Positions 1-12,900 of a stretch of DNA of 64,000 nt are shown here, in pieces. Every line of letters starts with the position of its first letter. Position 1 is the first letter of the stretch. Under the pieces are notes generated by a model. The model did no database searches, was not told the origin of the DNA, and saw only the letters and a list, made by a program, of their open reading frames with translations. A program made the translations under genes and the position numbers. This DNA is from Cololabis saira (Eukaryota; Chordata; Actinopteri; Beloniformes; Belonidae). The stretch lies in contig NC_084587.1 of assembly GCF_033807715.1 (NCBI RefSeq), positions 21,856,017-21,920,016 on the forward strand. Reading direction: 5' to 3'.

Positions 1-1654
1 GACTCGCATCAATGATTAGACATCTGCTCTGACTGTGCAATGCAGGCGTGGCTTCAGTCTCCATGTTGAAACCCGGCTTTTACGTACAACAGCACAAAGC
101 ACGTTTTGTCCAAAACACATTTTTGAAAAGAGCGGGTATTAAAGTGCCAATCATTATGAAGCAGCAACTCAGAAGAAAACTCCAGTGGGAATGTTAGTTG
201 CTGTGTACTATTTCCACAGTTAATAATGATTAATTGATGTTTTTGAAAGTTTATTCAAAGCACAATTTCATATTACGGTTTTATTTAATTAGGATTTAAT
301 TAAACGTATTTACTTTCTCTGTGGAGGTTTCTGAGATGACTTTTTTTGGGCCTTGGCCCTATATCAATTTAACTGAAAGTGGAAATCGAAATAATTATTT
401 TTTAATAAGTGCCAACTAATTAATTCTCACACACTCAATTAAAACATGTAGTCTTGATTTCTTGCAACAAATTGTTAACATTTGAAATGATTTGAGGTGC
501 AACACCTTTGGTAACCGTCACACTGCAATAATTTGATAATCCTCTTGGATTAATTAAGATTTACAGCTTTGATCAGCTTATCCATCGTCTCTGTGCATTC
601 CACCATGAGACAGAATTGTAATTCAACTAATTTGACAGCAAGAAAACTTAACAACCAACAGGGGGCAGTGGTGGATAAGTATAGTCCGACACTATTCAGT
701 GTGCACATAATGAATAGTTCATGGTTAGGAAGAATCAGTGTACAGACGTATATGTACTGTATGAGGCCCTGGCATCAATCTTTGCTTTACCTTGTTAGAG
801 AAACGACATCTTATCTCACTCTGTAAATTCTGCCTCTGCACAGAGACAGAAGGAAACATTACTGCAGCTGTCACCTCCTCACCAACACACCTGTCCCAAC
901 ATTCGAACCCCCCACCCCCGTGAAAAGCCAGAGAAGCACCGGTCTCCGGATGGAGATAACGCCTCTGTCAGAATTCCATCCATGTTTGTGTTTGAGAAAG
1001 CAAATGACCACTTGGTCTGAAGCTGTTCAGCATCTTAAAAAGGGTGCTGCTGACTGACTCATGCATACTGGAAACTCTCATTGGCAACACATCATAAACA
1101 TGCACCAACACTTCCACAGATGCCCATGAGTGGCACAAATGCAACCCCCCCCCCCAAAAAAGCCTCTCACAGAAAGAGAGGCTCTCTTTGTCGCCTGGTC
1201 AGACTAACGGTGCTGTTCTGTGTGCCAGTGAGCGGCTACAACAACATGGGCACTTGTGTGAGCACAAGCTTCAGGCAGGATTTGCCTGGATGCAAAAGAC
1301 GACTGGGCAGCTTGTGGTCACCGGTGGATGGCTCTGCATTCCACACGCCGCTTTCATCTACCTCTCTGGCAACATTTATACTTTTCCCTTTACTAGGGTT
1401 TGTATATCAGGGAGATTGCATGCTGGGAACACAGTCGTGTCACTATTTCCTCTGCAGACAGACTATCCTACCTGGAGCTACTTGGTTTTGTTTGCCATAA
1501 CAGTGAAAACTAATTTACTTTTGTTCAAAACAATTTCTCAAACTGAACTAAGCGTTGGCTTCATGAATTTCAAGAAAACATGTTGCATCACTGTAGATTA
1601 ACATGTAGAAATGTTACTTCCCCTTAAGATACATTTCTAGTTCTGCATAAAGAT

Positions 1655-1960
1655 TTTTAGTTTAGTTTAGTTTATTTTCGGTCATGACACAAAAAAAAAT
1701 AAATAAAAAACCAAGAATAAAACAACAAGAAAACGTTCAATTGTTCAAAGAAAACATAACAAAAAAAGTTTCCAGTATACAAATAAACAAATAACATCTA
1801 GACCGAAAAAGGGGTAGGCTGAAGCAAAGCTTATTATTTGCCTACCCTCAAAAAGGTGACATGATCTAAGAGTTGATAAAGGGAACCCAGTTAAACAAGT
1901 GAGACAAGAATATTCTAACTGATTCATTGATTCAATTCTTTTCATTGATTAAAATGCAAT
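1655..1960 (-). repeat. Retroposon-like fragment, family uncertain
   Basis: An A-rich stretch is followed by gaaaaaggggtaggctgaag and an AGCTTATT...CCTACCC motif near 1806-1850. The block resembles a repeat tail common in teleost DNA. The 2760-2965 block has the same layout (A-rich, then GG-AGGATGAAGCA-A-CGCTTATT, then CC-TCCTCA). Orientation is inferred from the A-rich plus strand. Confidence 0.45.
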
Positions 1961-2189
1961 ATTACATATCTTAGAGGGGGAAAAAAACTGTGAAACTCAA
2001 GGCTGAAACTACAGTGACGTTTTTCATTTAAGAGTGGGAGCGCTGGTTTTTACTAGTCTGGTTATTCTGGATTCGACTTTGATTTCCAGGAAACAGAAGG
2101 AACTGCTTTTGGATGCCACTGGATGGGCGGACAACCAACCAGAAAGATGAAGCATGTGATGTAAGCAGAGCGACAACCAGACTATTTAT

Positions 2190-2455
2190 CAGTGGATAGG
2201 GTCGCTTGTCCTTCAGCTAGAAGGTCAGTGGATTGATCCCAAACCGCTCAACGTGTCCTGGGGCAGGACGGCGAACCCCACATTGCACCCCAATGTACTT
2301 GTTGGGGTGTGAGTGTGAAATTCAAAGTGCTGCTGTATACAGTTACTTTTGAGTGGAAGCACTGCGCTGTGAGTGTTTGTGTGAGTGGGTAAATGGCAAA
2401 CAGATAGTGAGGTGCTTTGTAGTGCCAGTATATGACTATAAAAGACATCCCAAAT
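2190..2455 (+). repeat. Degenerate tRNA-derived SINE
   Basis: The head has a box B-like ggtcagtggattgatccc near 2222-2240. It is followed by gtgtcctggggcaggac, a caccccaatgtacttg stretch, a gtgagtgggtaaatgg segment and an AGTGC-ATATATGACTATAAAAG tail-like region. This order is that of common fish SINEs. It is old, with many substitutions; exact ends are approximate. Confidence 0.65.
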
Positions 2456-2759
2456 GGCATCCAGTGAAGTGAATGACTGTTGAGTGCTTTGCAGTAAAAT
2501 TTTGTTTATCCAGTGTTCTATTTGCAATTCTAGTGTTGTTGAATCGTGGCTCTCGGACACTCCTCCAGGAGTCATTGCATAATCCCGCCCACTCCCTGCT
2601 GCAATTTGTCTGTCTGTCTGTCATTTGCATGTTTAGTATCGGTAGAAATCTCAGTGAACATTTCATCAGACAATGATGAAAGTTTATATGTATGGCTGGC
2701 CAGGTTAGATTAACTAAGAGAATGAGTTTTAATATAAGTGTATCATGACACATACACAG

Positions 2760-2965
2760 GTGATTTATTTATTTTATTGTTGGCTTCGCCTCGAACACAA
2801 CAAAACCCGTCAAATTAAAAGCGTCAAAATATTTAAAAAAAGCAAAACAATTTAATAGTCTCATCCAAAAATAAAACACAACAGCAAAACAATGTGTTCG
2901 AGAGGGAACAGGATGAAGCAGAACGCTTATTTAGTTATGTCCCGTCCTCACAATATCATATCATA
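2760..2965 (-). repeat. Retroposon-like fragment, related layout to 1655-1960
   Basis: Begins tttatttattttattg, then an A-rich stretch. It contains an internal inverted pair cctcgaacacaac / gtgttcgag and ends in gaacaggatgaagcagaac followed by TTATTTAG...CCGTCCTCA. The family is not identified. Confidence 0.4.
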
Positions 2966-3059
2966 TATGCCAAAAAAAAATATACAATTTGTGATCTATG
3001 ATAACTTCCGAAAAAAGAGGAAAATATTTCAAAATACTACACTACAACCTTTATTTCTT

Positions 3060-3215
3060 GCATCTCATTGATTTAATTCTTTTTTAAGTTATGTCTCTGT
3101 CTTTAATTTTTGCTTTTAAACTCTATTACTTTATAATTTTAGTTATGTTTTAAATCTTTTTATGTAAAGCACTTTGAATTGTCTTGTACACGAAATGAAT
3201 GGAGAAGAATTTGGA
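3060..3215 (+). repeat. LINE/SINE 3' tail fragment
   Basis: Contains gtaaagcactttgaattg and cttgtacacgaaatg, the 3' tail shared by several fish LINE/SINE families. The coding body of the element is absent. Confidence 0.5.
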
Positions 3216-3770
3216 GGCCTATCTCAACTCCCCCTCAAAACAACAAAACAAATCAGCTTTATTGCGTCTGGTTTCATGCAAATATAAACAAATATGTTTA
3301 CTGTAGATTTGGGGGAATGAGTCCTTAAATGTCTTTTATTTCATAGGGGTGTACAGTAAAGAGATTTAGTGTTTTGATATGTGTAGAGTAGAATAGTCTT
3401 GGTGCAGCTTGGTTGGGATTCATTTAAAGTGGGGTCTAAAATTTTCATTAAAAATGTATGAGATCCCCCCCCCCCATAATGACTGGTATGAGTTATTACC
3501 TTCTTCTCTGGTTGCAGACAGGATTCGTAATTTAAAACGTGCATGTGTTAGTGAGAGAAAATAATACACACGAATCGCTTCATTCCTTAAACTACAATCA
3601 CAAATCAAAGTTACTGTGTTGCCAAGTGATTTGAAAATTTAAATCCAAACCAGCCAGCACAATTATTTATTATTATAGTTATTCGCCCAACCAAAATGTA
3701 CCCTTCCCTGATAAAATAATATGACTCACAAAATTTAACATTAAGCGAAATAATGCAAAAATCTGTTTAC

Positions 3771-3909
3771 CAGGATTGTGCGAAGTGATGACGTCAGCGA
3801 GCTGCTGCACAGGGACCTGCTCATGCTTGCTGTTGTCTTCTTCTTGGAGTTTATCCACCATGGCGATCACACAGTTGAGACATTTGGCCACATTTGCCCA
3901 CAACCTGTC
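3771..3909 (-). CDS. inpp4b: inpp4b exon i
   Basis: This 139-nt exon has acceptor acttctcag and donor gtaaac. It starts in phase 0 after the Trp that ends exon h and reads [20 protein letters not shown], then [26 protein letters not shown] plus one base. The DEEEW/DR-WANV-K-LNC-IAMVDKL junction is a strong INPP4B signature. The second half is a poorly conserved acidic, Gln-rich linker. The next exon (phase 1 acceptor) must lie below position 1; nothing matching it was found in 1-3770. Confidence 0.93.
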
Positions 3910-6900
3910 CTGAGAAGTGCAAACACACAACCGACAGTCAGGCCTGGACAAATAAATATATGAAAATGAAAGGAAAACCCATGAAACAATGCTCTGCAAA
4001 GTTCAAAACTGGTTTTGTGTCCAAAAGATCAAAAGAGAAATTTCCGTTTGGATTACCCTCAAAGCTTTTCATTGTTCATTGTCTTGTTTTTCTTTTTGTG
4101 AGCTCCAACTGTTCACCGGTGTATGGACACTCTTATTTCAGTGTGTGTGTAAGACTGGACTGCATTTTGGCATTCATCCGTTTTGAAAATACGACTTGAA
4201 CCTGTTATAATGGTAAACAATATTTGGTTCCACATGGGTGTGCAGAAAACATGATGAGCTCCTGCTCCCAGTGTGGCAGATCCGTGTCTTCCCACAAAGA
4301 TTCAATCATAGACAGTGACAAGAAAAGAGGCAGGTTGGCTTAGGTTCAATGACAAGGATGCCACATTCTAATCCTCTGCAGTCAGACTGTCACGAAGGAA
4401 TATTTAAACTCCTATGAAAAAAAAATGAAAGACTAATGTTTGGGATGCAAACTAATTTAGCATGTAATTGGAATGTTTTTCCAAAGCAATGGTGGATCTA
4501 TAAAAAAAAGCTTGATCATTTCTTTATCTGTGCTCTTATGTGAAAAATATCAATAAAACTAACAGTTTGAAACCAGTGAAAGGAGACACTTTAAAATCAG
4601 AGGTGTAGGAAAATATTCACATTCCTGACTTGAGTGGCGAATACTGTGCTGTAAAGTGTTGATGTGATTGTTCTGCCACGATATCATTAGATATCAATCC
4701 TGCTGCATTATATAAAAGGATGAGTTTATTATTGAAATTGATTGAGGTGAGGCTTATTTTCAACCTGTTATTCAACTGCCAGAGGTAATTGTTTCCATTA
4801 TGGTTTAATCTCTTGAAACAAATTTCTCCATTCATCAGTTCATTGTAAAATAGTGGCAAATGTGATCTAATCAATAACTTTCTTCTGTTTGTTGACTGAT
4901 CAAAAACATTATACAGGTTTTTAATGCTTAAAACCGTTCTTAAATGTAGTAGATAAAGTTTCAAGCCCCTTAGTACTTAATCACTTGATTAAAAATAGCC
5001 ATAATTACCCATTCCTCCTCATCGTACTCTTTATGGTGCGGTATGGAGTCTTGCTTTTTCATTGACATAAGCCTTGCTTCCCCTCCCGTCGTGAGCTGCG
5101 ACGGTTCCACGTTGTTACACACCACTGTGCTCTCTGTGACTGGAGTTGGAGGACTGTGGCCTGGAAGCCTCTGCACAGGGCTGTGGCCTGGAAATCCCTG
5201 GACCGGGCTCTGGTTCTGATCAGTGCCCTGGCTGATGTTGCCGGGATGATGGGCCTGCACTGGGTTGTGCTTCTGGCTCTTAGAAACGTATCCCGGCTGC
5301 GCGGCGTGCAGCGCTAGCAATGCACTCTTGACCAATTCGTCCTTAAGTGTGTGAACAAATTGTTCTGTCTGTAGGAAAACAAGAGAGGTAGAGATTGAAA
5401 AAGAGACACAAAAGAAAGTGGAGAAAAAGCAGAAGAGACAGAGGAAGTTTCATAGATAGTGAAGGGTTATCACACTGTACAGGTACAACAGACTGGAGAA
5501 AATACCAGGGGGACTATTTACAGAAGTGAAAAGAAACGAGGAAAATGAACACTCTACTTCGCCACAAAGAAGCTGCTCTCCATTACTGCGGCCCAGCCAG
5601 TGAGGAGAATAACAGCAACAAACAACAAACAATTCAATTACTCCTCCACCAGCCTTCCTCTCCGAGGAGCCCACCCCCTTTGATCTCAAATTCACCGGCT
5701 ACTATGAGTTGATGATGATTCTGGTACCAAGGTGCTTCACGCTTGCTGTTTCCACTGTATAACAAACGATAAGGGCTCACAAGAGTAATTGAGTTACCAC
5801 TGCAATAAGCAATTCTATCAACACAGAAAATGCAGCCAAACAAAACGGGTGAGCCGTTCCGTTAAAAGAGGCCTGCAATATCGTTGCATTCGTATATATT
5901 TGCCACACAAACACAGTTTCTCTGCTCCAACGCCTCTGATGTGAACTGAGCCCATTGAAGCTGCCAGAAATCACGGAGATTGCTTTGTCAGCGTAGACGT
6001 AGATAACTGTGGTGATGGATCCCTGGCTCTCTGTCTAGATGTCATAATGAATTGATTCCAAACTTTATTTGGCCTATGACCAAAAGCATAACGAGACAGC
6101 ACTGCGCCCCAATATCAGAAGAGGTCATCACCAAAATATTAAGTTTGCTGTTCAATCTGCAGCCTGCCTTCCTCCTTAATATAATAAATAATCTCAATGA
6201 CTGTGTGACACCATGACAGGGTAAAGTTCTTCTCATATTTGACGTCACACAGTGTTGCAGCTGTATCACTGACTGTGAAAAGAAGATGTCATCTCATTCT
6301 AGAAGTTGACTCACACAGGGCCCTTGGTCACCACAGGCCCTAATGAGATTGTAGCGACTGTGCTTGTGGCCCTTTTGGCTGTGAGACCCCTCAGTGCCAC
6401 AATATTATGGTCATTTTCACTTTTCTGTTTATGTCATTTGTATTTTTCTATTATACTTTCATTAAGAAAAAAGGGATGCTTTTCCATGGGATTTAAAGCT
6501 ATTTTTCTTAAGATAAAGTGTACAGCTCCTCATCAGCTACAGATGTGGCATTTTTCTTCTAGGGTAACAGAACCACTTTAACTCCTTTGTGGTGACTTAC
6601 ATAGTTACTTGGAATCTGTTGCTTCCGACCAGACATCAAAAGAGGACTCTGGAACCTAACACTAGGAGGGCCATTAGTCTATATGGTATTTTCTTCTTTG
6701 ACATTGGGGAATGTGCTGAAGAGCTGGCTGAGTTATTCAGTAAAATCTTTGACCTCCCTCTGTCTGCAAGCACTGTCCAAATCTGTCCTAAATCTGCCAC
6801 CATTGTTCCCGTGTCAAAGAATGCACCCATCAGTAGCCCTAATGGCTTCGGACCAGTAGTACCCTGCGGTGATGAAGCGCTTTCAGAATCTAGTTTTAAG

Positions 6901-9900
6901 GCCTGTTGAGGCTCCACCACCACCACAACAGGGGCACACAGGTTAACAGAGGATTACAAAAACGTAACCCCCTTGACTACCCTGTGAGGTTATGGTTTGT
7001 AGACTTCAACCCTTAACTCAGATGACGGATTAAGCACTTCATAACCAAGGGGTCACAAAACTCATCACTCTTCCTCCCTGATGCTCAACAACGGAGCCCC
7101 ACAGGGTTCTGTTTTGAGCCTTCGTTTGTTTTTCTCTTTACGTTTTCAACTGTACACATCATGACTTTGGTAGAAGTGATACAGAACAGCAACATAGCGG
7201 ATAGAGTGCCATCTGTCTTTCATCTTCAAGGTTCCCCCTATACCCCGAACATACGCAATTCAGACTCTCCGAAGGGCAATACAAGCGAATGAAAGCTTGC
7301 GTTTCGAGACTTGCTTAAAGTTTTTATCTAAAAGCTATTACAATAATGAGCTCATGAAGAGTGTAACAGTGTAATTGCATCAACTGGAGCTCACACTCAC
7401 AGCAATCCAATGGCAACCAGTGATCATAGTTTTTGCTCATGGATTTATTTTCAGAATTACTATTTATTTTTCCAACTAGCATGAAGTTTCAGTTTCTTGC
7501 AACTTTCTTCTGTAACTTGAGTGTGGACTTGCATGTCAGGAATAATTAATGTTATTAATTACTTGATTCAGGAATTGATTTGGTGTACACTCTTTTTTAA
7601 AACCGTATTAAAAAAAATCAATTCAACTCAGTTCTGGACACATGTATTGACCATTTCTTACCATTATTCACCTCTTATATTTGCTGTCCAACCACCAGTG
7701 TGTAAACACTGAAAGATTTTGTTCCAACTAGTTTTGAAATTACTTAATTAATAAAAAATAAAAATGTCTTTAATTATACTCATTTGTTACATCTGTTATT
7801 AGACTGCTTTTCATAATCAATACTGCTTAGACAATGAGATTGTAGACATAAAAGAGTCTACTGAGGGCATTATTCTTCTTACATTGCAGTGAAAGTCTGT
7901 CTCAGTTCTTAATAAAACACAATTACTGATCCATCTAAGCCTGATTTAACCGCCCTGCTCTTGATTGAGGGCATATTCAGGCTTTTTGCCAAAGTGTACG
8001 GGCCATTTGAGGTGTGTTTGTGCAGAGAAGCAGGCGATATATACACTTGAAACCCCTCTGCACGCAGTTCACATTAATTTTATTTGCCATGAATAAATCT
8101 AAATGAGTGTCATAACTCAAAGTCACTGATGTGACAACCTTAAATTGTATATTTGCCTGAGAACAAGCATTTGTGCAGTTTTTTCTATTCAGTGCAGCCA
8201 ATCATATAAAAAGATGTAAACATGGTTTAAAACATAAAAATATCCAAGTAAATGCTAGAGATTCAAAAAGCAAATTATAATTCAAACTGAACTCTCCCTA
8301 TGACTTGAGTTAAAATCCCAGAGAAAAGCCATTTTAAGCTGAGGTAATACTTGATTAAATTAGAGTACAAAGTGAAGTTTGCTAGCAATTTAATGATGTA
8401 CTGCAGAATAAAATAACACAAATGAGCAAAAAGAAAAGGACTGAAACTTTGTTTTCTAACCAGTGCGAGGCAGTTCTTTCATATGCAAAATTATTCATCT
8501 TAGTAATTGTCCAACATCCATTTTAAAAGATGTGAAATGTGCAGAACCTTTTGAAAGAAAACCCTTTGGTTATCTTTACTCAGAGTACAGTATGTGCTGA
8601 TGTGATCTTTAATGAACAGGAGTGAGTGTTTGAAAATGTCTAATCACTGCGACCGTGGAAATAAAGTGTTATATTTGATCTATAAAGGAGGAAATATCTA
8701 TGAATCTATTCTCCCTGTGTTTTTACACTAATGACTGAGCTGGTTTAGAGTGTTAGAAAAAAGAACATTTCCACTTTTTGTAACTTCAGTGGAGCACTGC
8801 AGGGCGACACAACGGAGGAAGCCGGTCGGGTTCCAACAACAGTTTGCCGCGAGGACATTCACCTTTACGTTTACGAGCCCTGTGCACAATCTAATCCAAC
8901 ATAGACATGTACAGAAGATCAAACCCACAGTTTTTTTTTTTTTCCCAGGTAACAGATTAAAAAGGAACATATTACTTGTCCAAGGACACAGCTGGAGGGG
9001 GGGAGGATTGCCATTTCACCATGATTATCATCAGAGGGAAATTATTATTATAATCATCAACAGAACCATTATCATATAAAGAGAGGAACCTTCATATCTG
9101 CCATGTCCAGAGCTAATCAGAAGGTATCCGACAATGTTTTGAATGGATATACTCAATTAAGCCTCCAGACAGAACTATGAAAAGTCAGAAGTAGAGCTTG
9201 GAAATGGAGGAGTCAAATAAACAGCAGACTTTATCGGGAGCATTCAATTTTCTCTTGATTCTCTGAAGGAGTGACATACTACAGTTATTGAGGAAGCCTG
9301 TCCATCCAATCAGTGTTTTTTTTTCTTCATGTTTGTGGCTTAAAGGCAGAGGGTTCATTTTGCAGGTGTGCAAATAACAGTATTATGTTCAGGATCAATT
9401 ATTTGAGGACTTTAGTTGCACCTAATTTTTTAAGCCAGACAGTCATGAAAATAGAATGAAATGAATGAATGAATGAATGAAAGCTCAAGAAATAGTGACT
9501 AATGAAGAGGTAATTTGGAAAAAAAAGACTATATATAAGACTATAATATGGACATTGAGTTGGCACATGAAAGAACTTAAAGGTAGAAAACACTGCAAAA
9601 TAACACAAAATATACATGTTGTATGTTGCAAATGCAGTAATCTCTACAACACTCACAACAAGCCACAAAACAGTGATGATTACTCTCTTATTGCAATGCA
9701 AACCAGAAAAAGATAACTTAACATTAATATACATCCAAAGGAATCTAAAGATTTTGTTCAGAGTGTTTGAGGAAGGCAAGAATAGGAGAAAATAATTTGC
9801 AGCAGGAGAAGCAGGAACACTCCTATCTATGGAATCAATGATATCCTGATTTAAGACTGCTGCTGTTGGATGACCCCGAGGGAGCTCTGCAGTACAAAAA

Positions 9901-12900
9901 GTAGCATTCAGTGAATAGTCTATAAAAAAAAGATTGATACAGCTGATAATTCAGACATTTGTTTGTTGACTACTGTTCTGAAACCTCAACGAATGACATG
10001 TTTTATTGCCATCTTGCTCCTTAGAAACCCGAAATTATGAGCTAATGGTAGGAACAGCATGAGAACAAAACTGAAACTATGAACCTTCTTTGTCATTTTA
10101 GCCTAAATGAGACTCTAATTTACACAGATTTCAAAATCATCATCATACAGTTTGTAACTTTAAGGATAATCCTTAAGCAGAAATGCAATATAATCTTCAT
10201 AACATAAAGTAATATAATATTCATGTTTATTAGTCGGGAAAGAGGCATCACAGTGTTAACCAAATCTTACAGCGAGCATTTGTTGATAACTACGGGTGCC
10301 TCTTGAAATGTTATGCCATGTTACATTGCACCATTTCTACAGAAGCTTTAAAGTGACAAACCAAGCACTGGCTCCAGTGGGGGCCTCTGCATTTGTCACA
10401 GCTTACATTACTTCTTGTAAATGCTTTGCAAGGTAGGAGGAAGTTGGGAGTGTGTAATCAGCTGATTGCAATCTGCAGCTTTGCCACACAATATGTCTTA
10501 ATCCTATACAGTTCTTGATGAAGAGTTTGAAGAACATCTGAAAGAAAAAATCTCAACAAATCGAGGAGAATCAGGGTCATGTTCAGTACAGACTTATTAG
10601 GGCCCGAGCACTTACAGTGCGAAGGCCCTATTGTGTCCGTAGGAATTTTTTCTTATTCTTTATTCTTTATCCTTCTGACAAAAGGAGGACCTTTTTGCCC
10701 CCCTAACCGTGTCCCAAAAGTCACCAAATTTTGCACACAAGCCAGGCCTGGCAAAAAATGTGATATTTAATGGTTTGCATTAATGGGCGTGGCCTAATGG
10801 CTCAACAGCGCCCCCTAGAAAACTTTGTGCCTCAAGCCCCACAACACAGTTTGACGTACATGCACGAAAATCGGTACACACCTGTATCATGTCGCAACTT
10901 AAAGAAAAGTCTCTTGGCGCCATGGCCGAAACTGAACAAGAAGTCGGCCATTTTGAATTAATCGTGTAATTTTGGCGCAATTTATGCCATTCCTTCGGCA
11001 GTTAATACGGCCCGAACCGTAACCTGCACCCAGGTGTGTTATACATCAAAATGTGCGTCTCCATCCTGCGACAACACGCATTACTTTTCTCTTTCAAAAG
11101 TGTTACCGTGGCGACGCTAGACGCCAAAAAGCGCACCCACCCTTCATCTGATTGGTCCAGACAGAAAAAATGTTGTGCCTCAAGCCCCACAATACGGTTT
11201 GACGTACATACACGAAAATCGCTACACACCTGTCTCATGTCGCAACTTAAAAAAAAGTCTCTTGGCGCCATGGCCGAAACCGAACAGGAAGTCGGCCATT
11301 TTGAGCATTTTGAATTAATCGCGTAATTTTGGCAGAATTTATGCCATTCCTTCGGCAGTTAATACGGCCCGAACCGTAACCTGCACCTAGGTGTGTTATA
11401 CATCAAAATATGCGTCTCGATCCTGCGACTACGCGCATTACTTTTCTCTTTCAAAAGCGTTACCGTGGCGACGCTAGATTTATCTAATTTATCTTGCAAC
11501 CACAGCAGCTGCCACCGGCTGACTATTAGAGAGAATACAGTTTTAAGACATTTCTGCACTAGTTTTAATTCTTACGCCGTGGTTACCACTGTAGTTGCTG
11601 TGGGAAGCGTGCATGTCCTCCACATGCCCAGTGATCCAGCTTATCCAACGATCCAAAAACATACAAATTTAGTTATTCTTAATTGACTTCAGCAAAGAAC
11701 ACGAGTGTGGTTAGCTGCTTGTCCTAGTGCTTATTAACTATGTGACCCTGTGATAAGCTGGAGATCTATCCAGGGTGCGCCCCAACTCATATCCAATGAC
11801 AGCTGGGATGGCCTCCAGCCCCAACACAACACAGATGGGATAAAGTACATTAAAAGATGGAGGGATGGTCAAATCCTGTCCTTGAAAAATTACACAGGTG
11901 TGTCATGTGAAAAAAAAATGTGTTGTTTTATAATGAAGACTTTGGGGACTAGAAAGAAAGATGACACTGGATCGTTGTCTTTGACAAAGACACTTTCACA
12001 CTTCTGTCTTCCTCAGCCCTGCACATGCACGAACACACAGAGCTTGAGATTTTAATCAGTGAGCAGCCCTGCTTGGGCTGACCAGGCCAGGGGTTTACTT
12101 GGCCAACGTGTGCGTGTCTAATCAAGGATGAGAGGAAGTGGTGACAGAGCGAATGTACCAATTAAGCAGGCTGATTGGGCTCTATTCCACTGTGGCAAAA
12201 ACAATCTCTCCCACAACAGATTGCAATCTGACAGCACCAGATGTAATTCATTAATTATACTGATAAAAAACGCCTCAACTCCATAAACCTCCATGCTGTT
12301 ATACATGTTTGTTAGTTTGCTGTTTGTATGATGGATTTTTCCCCCCTGAAACTGTCTGTTTAGCCTGCACATGTGCGTAGCTGTCTCAAAGCAACAGAAG
12401 GATTTTAAAAGTTATTCTGAGAATTTCTGGACAGTTTTTGCTTGTGATGATAAAACTAGTGGGCAGATATAACTGTAGCTGGTACAAAGTCAATTTTAGG
12501 TGTGGTGGGAGGATCTGTGGTGTTGTGGTTAGCATTTGCCATCAAACCAACCACAGTGATCCTCATTTTTCTCAGTAGCTACCCACTTAAAGTATTGCTT
12601 ATGAGCCGAATACATACTATCGTTTAGGTTTGAGTTCATTTATGTTCACAAGTTGAGGCTCTCCTGTCTGAGGTACTATGCTTTGATGTTGATGATAAAT
12701 CCGTGGTTTGAGTCATGCTGCAGGTTCATGCAGAGAAGAATGAAGGGGTAGTTAGGATGCGAGTGAACAAAGATGAAAGGTGTACTTGCTGCCTCACCTT
12801 TTCAGAAAGGCTTTTGAGAGCATCTCTTAATCCAGAGGAGGAGTGCTCTTGGGCAGCCTGAAGGAGCTGGTCAGCTAAGCTTGTGATGAAGGGCTGGAGG

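Larger units (their letters stand above)
1..3770 (-). other. inpp4b intron downstream of exon i (partial)
   Basis: No coding exon was found here on either strand. It holds a TTTAG-type simple repeat (about 1655-1675), two retroposon-like tails, a degenerate tRNA-derived SINE and a LINE-like tail, listed separately. Short open frames are inside these repeats or AT-rich sequence and have no recognisable protein. Confidence 0.6.
5369..12797 (-). other. inpp4b intron g/h
   Basis: A 7.4-kb intron. It contains a dead LINE reverse-transcriptase piece (6690-7165), an AATG microsatellite (9463-9481), a tandem ~350-bp repeat (10600-11490) and a LINE tail (11745-11870). I recognise nothing in 5369-6690 or 7200-9460. 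Confidence 0.75.

Noticed and set aside
2222..2240. Possible tRNA gene (B-box-like sequence)
   Set aside because: No cloverleaf can be formed; the context is a degenerate SINE.
11002..11686. Several 66-97-codon frames on both strands
   Set aside because: They fall in the two units of the tandem repeat and are not kept between units.
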